Shown here: one piece after another, positions 49,715 to 59,831 of the stretch | Position numbering within the stretch: the stretch's first letter is position 1 | Layout: every line of letters begins with the position of its first letter | Source of the DNA: Chondrosia reniformis | Taxonomy: Eukaryota > Porifera > Demospongiae > Chondrillida > Chondrillidae | Length of the DNA: 64,000 nucleotides | Direction: 5' to 3' | Assembly (NCBI GenBank): GCA_947172415.1 | Contig: OX359195.1 | Location: 3,943,501 to 4,007,500, forward strand | The notes under the pieces: model-generated | The model's input: the letters and a program-made list of their open reading frames with translations, nothing else | What the model was told of the DNA's origin: nothing | The model's database searches: none | Translations under genes and position numbers: made by a program

Positions 49715-50654
49715 GTGGAAAGATTCTCAAAATCTCTTCTGCCGAAGTACCAACCGATTGATGCTTTTTCACACCTAAGTCGGTCTAGGAAGAAAGCACA
49801 AGAGATCGTAAGAAACTTACTGGAACCTAGTGGAGGAGGAAACACACTACTGCTCAGTTGTGGAGACGTGAAACCTAACCCAGGACCCTGCGCTGACAGC
49901 CAAGAGCCGCGACTGAAGAAATCAGACCCGAAGAAGATGTTACGACTCGCACACCTCGACGCCCGCAGCCTCATCCGTCACTTTGACGAGGTTGTTTGCC
50001 TGGTGTCCTCTGTCCGTCCTGAAGTCTTGGCCCTTTCTAAAATTTGGCGGGATTCATCTGTTGGTGATGGTGAGTTGTATCTTCCTGGTTATACTTTGTA
50101 TCGTTGTGATCGTTCTCGGTGTGGCGGAGGTGTTGCTGTGTACTGTGCTGATCATCTGTCCTGTGCTGTCCTTTCTTGTGGGCCTTCTGCCTCTGGCGTT
50201 GAGTACTTGTGGGAGTTCTATTGATTCCAGGCTGTTCTCTTCCCCTCTTGTCTTTGGCTGCTTCTATCATCCTCCGAATCTTCCTTCCCAGTCAGTCCAT
50301 GATGTGTGTAACAACATTGAAAAAATGATGATTGCCAAAAAGAACCTTGTTGCCTGTGGAGATTTCAATGTGGACATGGCTGATCTGAGCAAACCTTACT
50401 CCAAACTTCTCTCGAACTTCCTTACTTCCCACTCTCTTCAGCAATCCATTAGCTCCCCCACTCACTTCTCTTCTACTTCACATACCATCCTTGACCTCTT
50501 CATCGTTACTTCCAATGTTCCCATATACCAATCATCTGTTCTTGACACAGCTATCTCTGATCATCTGCCTATAATGCTTGACATCGACTGTAGTGTTCCT
50601 AAACCTCATCCATGCTTAGTAACTCGTAGGTCATTAAAAACTTTTCCAAAGTAA
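49715..50654 (+). pseudogene. LINE AP-endonuclease domain with a 2A-like N-terminal motif, frameshifted
   Basis: First frame (49715-50224): residues 45-58 read LLLSCGDVKPNPGP, a 2A-like ribosome-skipping motif with Lys where the consensus has Glu. It is followed by the AP-endonuclease start (LAHLDARSLI). The box that normally reads TETW is LSKIW here, replacing the catalytic Glu by Lys. Then comes GGGVAVYC. A frameshift near 50215 moves to the second frame, with YHPPN, VACGDFNVDM and AISDHLPI, the remaining endonuclease boxes. N-terminal 2A sequences have been described in some non-LTR retrotransposons of marine invertebrates. The domain nicks target DNA in intact elements; this copy is inactive. 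Confidence 0.8.
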
Positions 50655-51341
50655 GCTTCGAAGAGGATCTTTCTATTGTACCATGGTCTATAATTGATGT
50701 CTTCAATAGCCTTGATGATAAGATCGATATCTTCAAGTCACTCTTGCTGGATGTTTTGGACCTACATGCCCCACTGAAGACAGTACGTGTCAAGAAGAAG
50801 CATGCCCCTTGGATCACGAAACGTATAAGAGATGAGATGGATGGTTTTTTCCTCGCTCTCTACTCCTCACTTATCTTAAATCATACATCCTTCCCCACTT
50901 TGACTATTGTGATGTCGTCTGGTCTGGCTGTACTCAAGGTGAATCTCGCCGCTTGGAATCGCTGCTGAACTTTAGTTGCAAGTTTTTGCTTCATAGGCGT
51001 CGTGACTCTTCTTCCACTGCTGCTCTTCAAGAACTTGGATTAATGACTCTCACCTTGAGAAGAAACTTCACATGGCTCAGTGTATGTTTCGCAGCTTATC
51101 CTCCCAGGCTCCACCTTATCTGTCTCGGCTCTTCTCTTATGTTTCTTGCCACCATAACACTCGTTCCTCTTTCACTTCCCAACTTAATCTTCCCTTGGTC
51201 AGGTCTTCATTCAGACAGAGGGCATTCAGTTTTGCCGGTGCTTCCCTCTGGCGCAGCCTACCTACAGCCATTCGTGCAACACCTAACCTCAGCCTCAACA
51301 ATTTTACGGAACTAAGTAAACGTTTTTATTCTAATGCATGA
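50655..51341 (+). pseudogene. LINE post-endonuclease linker and C-terminal tail, RT core deleted
   Basis: Up to about 50870 the frame encodes the linker typical of CR1-like ORF2 (LDLHAPLKTVRVKKKHAPW). The sequence then jumps to a C-terminal segment (ILPHFDYCDVVWSG...), continuing with at least one more frame change to ASLWRSLPTAIRATPNLSLN and a stop at 51341. The catalytic RT motifs that should lie between are missing. Confidence 0.75.
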
Positions 51342-51909
51342 GCGACAATTTGTATTATGTAACAATATTCACACAACCGAATTGACAATTCTATTTTATT
51401 TTTTATTTATTATTTATCTATTGTACATATTGTTGTTTTTGTACTGGGTGCCTTTGTAGTAGCCTCAGGCTATTGGCCTCCCCAGTTTAAATAAGATTTC
51501 CTGATATCCTGATATCCTGATGCAGTTGGCATTGAGGAGTCTACCAGGTTCATTGTAGAGGTCAAATGTCCTTACAAACATAAGGATGACATGATCAGAG
51601 AGGCCTGCAGTGATGAGGACTTTTGCTTGCAGATTACGGAGAGTGGTATTCAACTTAAAAGAAGTCATGATTACTATTTTCAGGTTATGGGCCAATTAGC
51701 AGGCACAGGTGCCAACTACTGTTACTTTCATGTTTGGACTTCGAAAGATAGGCATTTAGAGAAGATATCCTTTGATGCAGAATTGTGGACAACCATGCTA
51801 AAGAAATTGAAGGATTTCTATCATTTACACTTGAAGTAATCAGTAGACTTGCCAATCAATAACAATTATAAATAACTCATTTCATTATGATACAATAACC
51901 AATAAAATG

Positions 51910-53397
51910 TTATATAATGAGTTGTTTTTGTAAGTTGACCAAAGCACATGAAATAATAACCATGTCATCTAAAAGCTGTTTATTAGATCGATTTGGCTGA
52001 GTTTGCTGAAATATCTTGAAATCTTTCATCAGTTTAATGGCATTCTCTACTCTAATCCTCACACTTGCTATAGCTCTGGACTGCATGGCCTCTTGTGATG
52101 TTAACTTCTTTTGACCTCGTAGAAAAGAGGGTATAGTTAAAAAAATCTTTTCTTCAATAGTAAATCACGAGCTGTAAAACCACGATCTGCTAAAATTCTT
52201 TGGCCAGTTTTAAGATAATCCAAAAAATCCTGAATTCTCTACGTTAAACGGTCACTGCTGTTACCTGAATAACCAGGTGATACATAGGTAAAGGCACCTG
52301 TAAAAGTATCAATCCCCACAATGTACTTAACTGTGTTGTGACTCTTATAGTTGTAAGATGATTTTTGAGTGCCCAGTACACTAGGTCGTTGTATAAAGAT
52401 CTCTGTTCCATCAATTATACCCACTGAATTGGGTAGATGATCATAAGGTGGGCTTTGTGGACCAATATTAGTTTTAGGCCAGCTGATTAGCTCTCTCAGA
52501 TTTGAAGCAAGCATTGGTATCCAATGACTTAAAATGCGTGATACAGTGGACACAAAAACGATAGGCAAGGTCCTCTTGGGTTAAGCTCAGCCTCATTCTG
52601 ACTAATACCATCAGTAGTTTTTGACTATCTGTAAGGTGAGGTCTTCCATACATTATGTGTTCTTGAATTACAGGGCTAGTTGAAGGTGTATTCTGGTTGA
52701 TGCTCTTAATTGCAGGGGCCAACCATTGTAGTAAGATTGGAAAAATAGTACTGCACACACCTGTGTATCCCACAATTTGTTCTGCATTAAGATATTTAAT
52801 GTCAAACCTCTGAGGAATACTCTGGAGTACTTCCAGTTCTTTTCTAAGTAGTAGAATGTTGCCTCTTAACTGCAGTAATTCCTCCAGTTTTTCATCAGGA
52901 TCTGTATGTGCACTGCAAGAAACTGTTGTTACAACTTCAACAGCAGCCTCAGGTTCTTCAGAAAATACCTCATCAGAGTCAGAGAGGGAATGATCTTCTT
53001 CAGGGTTGGTCATTTGCAATTTACGTTTTAACATTCGTCGTTTTTTTGCAAGCTGTTCTGGAGGGTGAATCTTTTTGAATAACGTCGGTATTAACTCTGT
53101 ATTCTTTCTGGTAGGGCCCTCAAAATTTTCATAGTGTAAATTGCAAATACACGCCGACGCCGAAGATATCCAATTCGATCCATCTTCTTCTTTCCTCTTT
53201 AGTCTTTTTTTAACTGCTTTCTGAACGCAATCAGGCATTTTCGATATGCGATGAAGCGTAAGAAGGGCAGACGATTTTGGACAATCTTTATAAAGTGGTT
53301 TAGGGCAACCACAAATCCTGACGCCCTCGACACTTTCTGGACATCTTCCCTTACGATTATGACAACCCCAGGTACAACACTGTCGCAGCGACTTCAT
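51910..53397 (-). pseudogene. ISL2EU transposase: THAP-like zinc finger plus DDE_4-type catalytic domain
   Basis: First frame (53397 to 52474): THAP-like C2CH finger at the N-terminus (CCTWGC at 7-12, then ACICNLHYENF at 82-92), a basic stretch (KKRRMLKRKLQ), an acidic Ser/Asp/Glu linker, a leucine-rich predicted coiled coil, and the helix that precedes the catalytic core. A frameshift near 52555 leads into the second frame (52568 to 52239) with GIIDGTEIF (first catalytic Asp). Beyond a stop at about 52239 the same frame continues with ILADRGF (second Asp), and after another shift ASVRIRVENAI (catalytic Glu), to a final stop at 51910. The triad is thus recognisable but spread over broken frames. 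It would bind the TIRs and cut and paste the element. Confidence 0.85.
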
Positions 53398-53453
53398 TTT
53401 TATTTTGAAAAATTCGCAATTAGCTATAAAATTGTATACATCATAATAGAACC

Positions 53454-53516
53454 GTTAACCGTCGACCTTTCGACCTTCCAGCTTCCGGCCAGGGGGCGGT
53501 TACAATGCATATGCTC
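53454..53516. repeat. ISL2EU right terminal inverted repeat
   Basis: Partner of 47406-47468. The element end GCATATGCTC is followed by TA (53517-53518) and then canonical Penelope sequence. Confidence 0.88.
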
Positions 53517-53529
53517 TATTAGAAGTATG

Positions 53530-55270
53530 AATATTAAATCGTCTCCAGGATTGATGTAACACAATGCCGTGATCTAAATTCATTCTCACCTGACTCTTCT
53601 GGATCCTGATGGCTGCTTTGACCCTTCTCCTTTGCCAGTGGGTTTCCTTGTATGTAATCTTGTCCTTGTCCTAAGCAATTGAGTGGCCAGTCTTGAGGAA
53701 TCCTGACTGCTCGCTTGTGTTCTGCCAATCTCACTTTCAAGGTCCTTCCAGTTTTACCAATGTAGACTGCAGAACACTCAGAGCAAGGAATTAGGTAAAG
53801 TACGCCCTTGATATCTATAGGTGGTTGTGGCTGTTATGGGTTGGATAAAATGGTTCTCAGTGTTCTTTGTTTGGAGAAAATGGTCTGGATACCCATTTTC
53901 CTACAGCTTTTATCGATCATCTCACTGAGTCCAGTTTGTGTTTACAGTCATCGTCACTCCCATTAGTCTGCCTTCTCCTGTTGAGCAGTCTAGGAGCCTC
54001 CCGTTTATGGTATCCATTAGCATGAAGCACTCCTTCCAGGTGCTCCTTTTCTTCTTTCTAGCTACTAGAGTTTGGTCCACAAATCTTTTCGGCTCTGTCT
54101 TTGAGACACAGTGTGATACCCGTTCTTGCCCTAGGGTGGTGATGAGAGGTAAAGTGAAGGTACCTGTCTGTGTGTGTGTGTTTTCCTATACACAAATGTG
54201 TCCAAACTTCCCATGCACTTCTTTACTTGTACATCCAGGAAGGGTAAGGAACCATTGGTCTTCTTCTCGATATTAAATTGATGTTGCTATTTCTTCCATT
54301 GAGGAAACTCAAAAAGTCCTACAGCTGCTCTTCACCATGATTCCAGATGACAAATGTGTCATCCACATATCTCAACCACAACTTAGGCCTTTTCACAGCA
54401 GCAGGAAGGGCTTCTATTTCGAATTCCTCCATGAAGATGTTCGCTACCACCGGGGAGAGAGGAGATCCCATGGCTGCCCTTTCTCTCTGCTCAAAGAACT
54501 CATCACTGTACAGGAAGTACGTTGTACTGAGACAGAGTTCTGTAAGATTGGCAATGGTGGATACATATAAGGGTGTCCGTTGTTCCAAGTTTAGGGTCCT
54601 GCGCGAGTGTCTCCTGATGATCTGTAGAGATAGATCAATGGGTACTTTGGTAAATAGGCTCTTAACATCGAAACTGATCAAATTATCTTTGGTGTTCACA
54701 TCCATTCCCCTGATCTTCTTAACAAAGTCATGTGAATTCCGCAGAAGTTTTCCCCCAAACTGGTGACAATACCCCTGCCAGATACCTGGAAAGGTTGTAG
54801 GTAGGGGAATTACTGGAGGAAACAATTGGTCACAAGGGTACACTTGCCTTGTAGATTTTAGGTAATCCATAGAGCTAAGGTGTGGAGCTGTGTTGGTTCT
54901 GAACCTTCTTCCTCAGATCAGAGGGGAGTTTGCCTTTTTTCTTCATTGTGGGGTTTCTCTTAATGGCTTGAAAACTAGTAACATCCAAGAGTGCCCTTAT
55001 CTTCTGGTCATAGTCCTTCCTATCCAAAGGACAGTGGCATTCCCTTTATCCGCTGGAAGAATGATGGTTTCAGGACCAGACCCAAGCTCCTTGATTGCTA
55101 CTTGCTGACTTTTGGTCAGGTTTGAGCATGGGGCCTCAGCTTTGGCTAGGCAGTGTTGTACCTCACTTCTGAGTTTCTCACCGAGTGTTCCTGGAAGGCT
55201 TCGGGCCAGAGTCTCAGTTCCAGTGATGATGTCCTCCTGTGGAAGTGAAGATGGAGTAGGTATAAACTGT
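53530..55270 (-). pseudogene. Canonical Penelope polyprotein: reverse transcriptase then GIY-YIG, degraded
   Basis: Read on minus from 55270: LPADKGNATV (RT entry box), YGLPKIYKA, SPTYNLSRYLA, then the open frame 54870-54319 with ISFDVKSLFTKVP (catalytic Asp), AAMGSPLSPVVAN and LRYVDDTFVIW (catalytic DD). Downstream, after several frameshifts, VLYLIPCSECSAVYIGKT and LKVRLAEHK form a GIY-YIG nuclease. Its helix THWQRRRVKAAI has Ala where the family normally has the catalytic Glu (KEAI). There are at least four frameshifts or stops, so no product is expected. Closest by motif to Penelope/Poseidon-type elements. Confidence 0.83.
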
Positions 55271-55275
55271 AGTAG

Positions 55276-57165
55276 ATGTGTATGTACTAGTTGTATGTTA
55301 TAGTTCTATGTGCTAGTTGTATTTACTTTATGTATGTACTAGTTATATGTGTATGTTTTAGCTATATGTACTAGTTGTATGGACAAGCTGTATGTACTTG
55401 TTGTAAGTACTAGTAGTTTGTACGAGTTGTATGTACAAGTTGTATGTGCTAATAACTGTATTACTTCTTTGTACTAGTTGTATGTACTAGTTGAATAAAC
55501 TAGTTGTGTGTACTAGTTGTATATACTAGTTGGATGTATTAGTTGTAGGCACTAGTTAGTATGTACTAGTTGTATGTACTATTTATATGATATATGAAGT
55601 TTATTGAGCAACAGAAACATCAAATCTTTGGTATAGAACGTTTCAACCCATAGGTCTTCATCAGCAATGAATGTACTATTTATATGTACTAGTTATATGT
55701 GTATGTGCCAGTTATAGGTAGTAGTTTTGTGTACTAGTTATGAGTGCTAGTTGTATGTACTACTGTACTAGTTGTATGTACTAGTTGCATGCATTTACCA
55801 GTTGAATGTACTTGTGGTAGTTATATTTCTAGTTGTAGGAACTAAGTGTATGTACTGGTTGTATGTACTAGTTGTATTTACTATGTATGTGTGTTTGTAC
55901 TGGTTGTATGTACTATTAGTAGGTCCTAGTACTAGTTAAACAAGGTACTATGTAGGTACTAGTTATGTGTACTAGATGCTAGTTGCATTTACTAGTTGTA
56001 TGTACTGGTTGGATGTACTGGTTGTGTATACTAGTTGTTTGTACTATTTGTATGTACTAGTTATCAGTTGTAGGTACTAGTTGTCTATACTAGTTATATG
56101 TACTAGTTGTATGTACTAGTTACTATATAGTTATATGTACTAGTTGTATGTTCTAGTTGAAAGAACTAGTTATATGTACCAGTTATATGGACTAGTTGTA
56201 TGTACCAGTTACTAGTTTTATGTACTAGTTGTATGTACTAGCTACTAGTTACATGTCCTAGTTGTATGTTCTAGTTGTATGCACTAGTACAAGTTATATT
56301 TACTGGTTTAAATTGTATATACTAGTTATATGTACTAGTTGTATGTACAAGTTGTATGTACTAGTTGTATGTACAAGTTGTTTATTCTAGATGTATATAC
56401 TAGCTCTATGTACTAGTGGTATTTACTAGCTACTAGTTGTATGTACTAGTTGTATGTTATCGCTGAATATACTAGTTATGTGTACTAGATGTAGTACTAG
56501 TTGTATGTACTACGTTTATGTACTAGATGTATGTAATAGTTCTATGTACTAGTTGTAGTGCTAGTTTAGTGTACTAGTTGTATGTACTAATTGTACGTAA
56601 TAGTTGTATGTCCTATTTATATATACTTGTTATATGTGAATGTTCTAGTCATATGTACTTGTTATATGGACAAGTTGAATGTACTAGGTGTATGTACTAG
56701 TTGTATGAACTAGTTGTATGTACTAGTTGTATGTACTAGTTGTATGTACTATTTATATGTACTAGTTATATGTGTATGAACTGGTTATATGTACTAGTTG
56801 TGTGTTAACATTGTATTTACTATTTGTATGTACTAGTTATATGTTCTAGTTATACTTACTAGCTTTGTGAAATAGTTTTATGTACTAGTTATATATACTA
56901 GTTGTATGTGATAGTTCTATGTACTATTTGTAGTTCTAGTTTAGTGTACTAGTTGTAAGTGCTAGTTGTATATATGTGCTATTTATATGTACTAGTTATA
57001 TATGAATGTTCTAGTCATATGTACTAGTTGTATGTACTAGTTGTATGTTCTAGTTTCTAATTGTATTTAGTATTTGTATGTACTAGTTATATGTTCTAGT
57101 TGTATGTACTACTTGTGTGAAATAGTTGTATGTACAAGTTATATGCACTAGTTCTATATACTAGT
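55276..57165. repeat. Satellite A array 11, reverse polarity
   Basis: TTGTATGTACTAG monomers, interrupted at 55586-55672 by a Penelope tail. Repeated variant blocks such as gtactatttatatgtactagttatatgtgtatg occur near 55320, 55670, 56740 and 56975. I see no gene. Confidence 0.93.
55586..55672 (-). mobile_element. Short Penelope 3' end with hammerhead-like core and AATAAA
   Basis: About 87 bp in satellite A. Minus strand: CTGATGA, AGACCTATGGGTT, GAAACG, then a tail containing TTGCTCAATAAACTTC with a poly(A)-signal-like AATAAA close to its end. The CTGATGA...GAAACG order matches the hammerhead part of canonical Penelope pseudo-LTRs (compare 47280-47310). Probably a severely 5'-truncated insertion. 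Confidence 0.6.
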
Positions 57166-57575
57166 ATTGTGGAGGCAGTGGTAAAGGCGGAAACAGTAGA
57201 AATGACGGAAAGCACGAAAATGGGCTTGTATGAAAGGATTTTAGGATTTAAACAGGTTGGTTGTACTACCAAAAGTAGATGTGGAACTGACCAAGGATCG
57301 GCACTGCGTCACTCCTTTCTTTTTGCAACGTTCAAACTTTGATTCCTACTAGCAGCAGGCATGCATATTAACCAGCTTATCAATTGACGTTAGTTAGTTA
57401 TACCATTACAAGACATAGCTGATTTACTACACTGCATTTAGTTATGATGCGCTTAAGGCTGACCTGTCTTTGTTCGCCATTCTGTTCACATTTTCACTTG
57501 TGCGCAGCCATTTTTCGGTTTCTGTCGCTGTTTTTAGACGTTCACACTAAAGGACAGATTTACGCACTCTGTCTG
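57166..57575. other. Unclassified 410-bp insert in satellite A
   Basis: Non-satellite sequence between TATACTAG and CTGTACTAGG. It encodes no recognised protein (a 50-codon frame at its left edge starts in satellite) and I find no terminal inverted repeat or hairpin. Possibly a fragment of an unrelated element. Confidence 0.4.
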
Positions 57576-58012
57576 TACTAGGTGTATGTAATAGTTGTAA
57601 GTTCTAGTACCGGTTATATTTACTAGTTGTATGGACTAGTCGTATGTACTGATTGTATGTTAAAGTTGTATAAACACGTACTATATAGTCATATCTAGTA
57701 TATATTTGCACTAGATGTATATACTAGTTGTATGTAGTAGCCTTATGTACTAATTCGATGCACCTGTTGTTTGTACTAGTTAGGTACCAATTGTATGTAC
57801 CAGTTGTATGTACTAGTTGCATGTACAAGGTACTAGTTGTGTGTACTAGTTGTATGTTCTATTTTTATATGCTAGTTATATGTACTAGTTCTATTTACTA
57901 GCTATAGTACTAGTATAATTTACTAATTGTATGTACTGGTTGTAGTACTAGTATAATTTAATATTTATATGTACTAGTCGTATGTACTATTTGTATGTAC
58001 TTTTTCTTTGTG
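57576..58012. repeat. Satellite A array 12, reverse polarity
   Basis: Short array. It contains the block gtactagtataatttactaattgtatgtactggttgtagtactag, which recurs before the next pogo-like copies (60195-60240, 61615-61745). The pogo-like copies are thus preceded by related satellite. Confidence 0.9.
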
Positions 58013-58520
58013 CAGTGGCGGCCAGTTATTCGAAATCCAATTAATAGAGAATATTGGTTAAACAGGGGCATTCCTGTGGAACAGATTCGCTATACACGTT
58101 TTGTATACAAATTACTTCTGATAATCAGAAAAAGATTTCTGGTAATTTGGATGTTTGGCTAAGGAATAAATCTTCTAGCAGTTAGAAAGTGGCTGCAATC
58201 GTGAGCATAAATGACAGCAAGTTGGGAAAGAGGAGAATGTTGGCAGTGCCCTGTTTCTATGGTTAAACAGAAGTTGAGCCAGGGTGCATGTCTTTCAGGA
58301 CCAATACTGAAGCAGAAGGCAAAGAAACTCGGAGAATCGGATGGATCTAATTTTTAACTTTCTGACGGCTGGCTGCAACATTGGAAGAAATTCTACAACA
58401 TTGTTTAAAATTTAATATGTAGCTATTGCATTTTTCTTTACCTTCTGCTTCATTGGGACTACTGGTTAATTAAGACATCCTCCCTACTCCAGGGGCGTCC
58501 CGATTAAGGGGAGTGTACTG
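58013..58520 (+). mobile_element. pogo/Tigger-like transposon relic, copy 1
   Basis: Begins CAGTGGCGG and ends (reverse complement) CAGTACACTCC, with TTAATCG-type subterminal motifs; TG/TA flank it. Near the middle it encodes GPILKQKAK..GWLQHWK, the second half of a Tc5/CENP-B-type helix-turn-helix, in fragments with stops. The DDE domain is absent. About 500 bp, with copies at 60296, 61802 and 63561. Confidence 0.75.
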
Positions 58521-58765
58521 TACCAGTTATATGTTTATGTACTAGGTATAGTAATGGTTGTATGTACTAGTTAAATGTACTAGTTCTATGTACTAGCTGT
58601 ATGTACTAGTTGTAGGTTGTAGTATTAGTTATACTAGGTGCTAGTTAGGCACTATTAGTATGTACTAATTGTTTGTACCAATTGTAAATACTAATTGCAT
58701 GTACTATTTAGGTTTACTAGTTGTATGTACTACTTGTATGTACTAGTTGCATGTACTAGTTGGGT
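58521..58765. repeat. Satellite A array 13, reverse polarity
   Basis: Short array after pogo-like copy 1, ending at gttgggtttacgc. Confidence 0.85.
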
Positions 58766-58964
58766 TTACGCATGTGTAACATGTCTACGAATTTCCGATT
58801 TTTGTAAATCGTCTATTAGCGCATTCAGAGGTGTCACATTCCAGGCGGAAGTGTCTCTAGCATGTGACCTGCGCGTGAAGCAGAGCACCAGCCACTGAAA
58901 CGTCACGAGTCATCACTAGTCGTTATCGATGTTAAATTATCAATTGTGAAAACTTATGAGTAAT

Positions 58965-59235
58965 TGCGGAGGAAGGCCAACGACGGAGGAAGGCCAATAA
59001 AGGCCTACTTGACCGAAACGTTCTATTTTTCTTTTGATTATACTACGTTAATAATCAAATGAAGAATAGAACGCTTTTCTTTTGATTATACTACGTTATT
59101 AATCAAAAAAGAATAGAACGTTTCGGTCACGTAAGCCTTAATTCCTCAGCTATTATTAACGTATTATAATAGCTAAGGAATTAAGGCTTACATGACCGAA
59201 ACGTTCTATTTTCTTTTGATTATACTTCGTTACTT
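58965..59235. repeat. Cluster of three inverted GACCGAAACGTTCTATT repeats
   Basis: Copies of a block of about 45 bp (tgaccgaaacgttctatt, then cttttgattatacttcgtt) lie at about 59012 (plus), 59050-59135 (minus) and 59190-59235 (plus). TAGCTRAGGAATTAAGGC flanks the second and third as a palindrome around 59135-59190. The CTGAGGA...GAAACG order resembles hammerhead-derived Penelope tails. Confidence 0.7.
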
Positions 59236-59545
59236 GCTCATACATTTTCGCCATTGATAATTACGTAGATATTGGTAGACATGCAATATGCTTACTGTTT
59301 CCACTTACCTCTTACAACAACAAAAAAACTTCGATCAAGGAAACTGTATCGCTACCGAAAAGCCTTACTTGACATATCAACTTCGGAAGTCTAATATTTG
59401 TATAACGTGTTACCAAATATTTGGGTGCATATGCAACGTCATAAAACGTCATTGTATGATGGCTAAGCTATACCATTAATTTCGGCTGATAATCACGTGA
59501 CAATACCATTACTCGAAGGAGAAGAGACAAATGGAAAACGAAGCG

Positions 59546-59831
59546 ATTATTAGACAGTGGAGAATTGTATATCTAACCATTTTTTGACATCAATCTCTTC
59601 AGTAAGTAACAGCCTAAAAGTTGTATGTATACTCCTGGAATATTCCCTTGTTTAACTGAGATATGAAGTACTAGAGGCGCCCGATAAAGGTACGAAAATA
59701 CGTTTTCGATTATAATTCAAAAAGTAAAGGGAATTTAAAAGGAGTATACATACCATCGATAGATATCATTATCCTTCATAGATTGGTGTCACCATTTATT
59801 CTATATTCGTATTTTCCACTGTCTAATAAAA
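59546..59831. mobile_element. Imperfect hairpin (foldback MITE-like) element
   Basis: Outer arms ATTATTAGACAGTGGA (59546) and TCCACTGTCTAATAAA (59816) are inverted. Inner arms TGTATGTATACTCCT...ATTCCCTT (59622-59652) and AAGGGAAT...AGGAGTATACATACC (59726-59755) are also inverted. Together they form one long imperfect palindrome of about 286 bp, with no coding sequence. Confidence 0.7.

Larger units (their letters stand above)
48771..51520 (+). mobile_element. CR1/L2-like LINE inserted in the YqaJ gene, internally deleted
   Basis: Flanked by TCCTGA on both sides (48765-48770 and 51515-51520). The 3' end has short tandem copies of ATATCCTG, a common tail form in CR1/L2 LINEs. It contains an AP-endonuclease domain and the extreme C-terminal region, but the RT core is deleted near 50870. 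It is itself split by a Naiad fragment (48857-49662). Confidence 0.8.
47518..51839 (+). pseudogene. ISL2EU YqaJ-type exonuclease gene with SAP domain, split by a LINE
   Basis: Two parts: 47518-48770 and 51519-51839. They join across the LINE as ...HPYLAASPD|AVGIEES.... The first part has an N-terminal SAP-type helix pair (residues 5-38, LPISGTKQELL), a SWIM-like CSYPAGESQSCVH (C163, C173, H175, lacking one Cys), and from about 328 the YqaJ/lambda-exonuclease fold (WRLTASNFG, GPAIQWGITNE with E384, D418). The second part supplies the catalytic EVKCPYK and the C-terminus, to a stop at 51839. The family digests DNA 5'-3' or helps recombination; its role in ISL2EU movement is not settled. Apart from the LINE, both parts are open, so the gene was intact when the LINE landed. 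Confidence 0.87.
47406..53516. mobile_element. ISL2EU-type DNA transposon (TIRs, THAP/DDE transposase and YqaJ gene)
   Basis: 63-bp terminal inverted repeats (47406-47468 and 53454-53516), starting GAGCATATGCATTGTAACC, flanked by TA dinucleotides. Two convergent genes: a SAP/YqaJ nuclease gene on plus (47518 to 51839, interrupted) and a THAP-DDE transposase on minus (53397 to 51910). This gene pair is the hallmark of ISL2EU (IS4EU) transposons. Without the LINE in it the element would be about 3.4 kb. It sits inside the canonical Penelope element. Confidence 0.88.
47204..55275 (-). mobile_element. Canonical Penelope-like element (C-terminal GIY-YIG), split by an ISL2EU transposon
   Basis: The minus-strand coding part lies at 53519-55275. 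Its 3' region resumes beyond the ISL2EU insertion at 47204-47403. That left part has the Penelope-type tail: TATAAAAAGAGG, then CTGAGGA-AGACCC..GGGTT-GAAA-CG, a decayed hammerhead (CTGATGA has become CTGAGGA), then satellite A. At the 5' side the element passes directly into satellite A at about 55275, so it is 5'-truncated. Domain order RT then GIY-YIG is opposite to the Naiad element 10 kb away. Confidence 0.82.

Noticed and set aside
54134-54300. Plus-strand frame 53938-54276 in the canonical Penelope element
   Set aside because: Antisense to degraded Penelope coding sequence between the RT and GIY-YIG parts.
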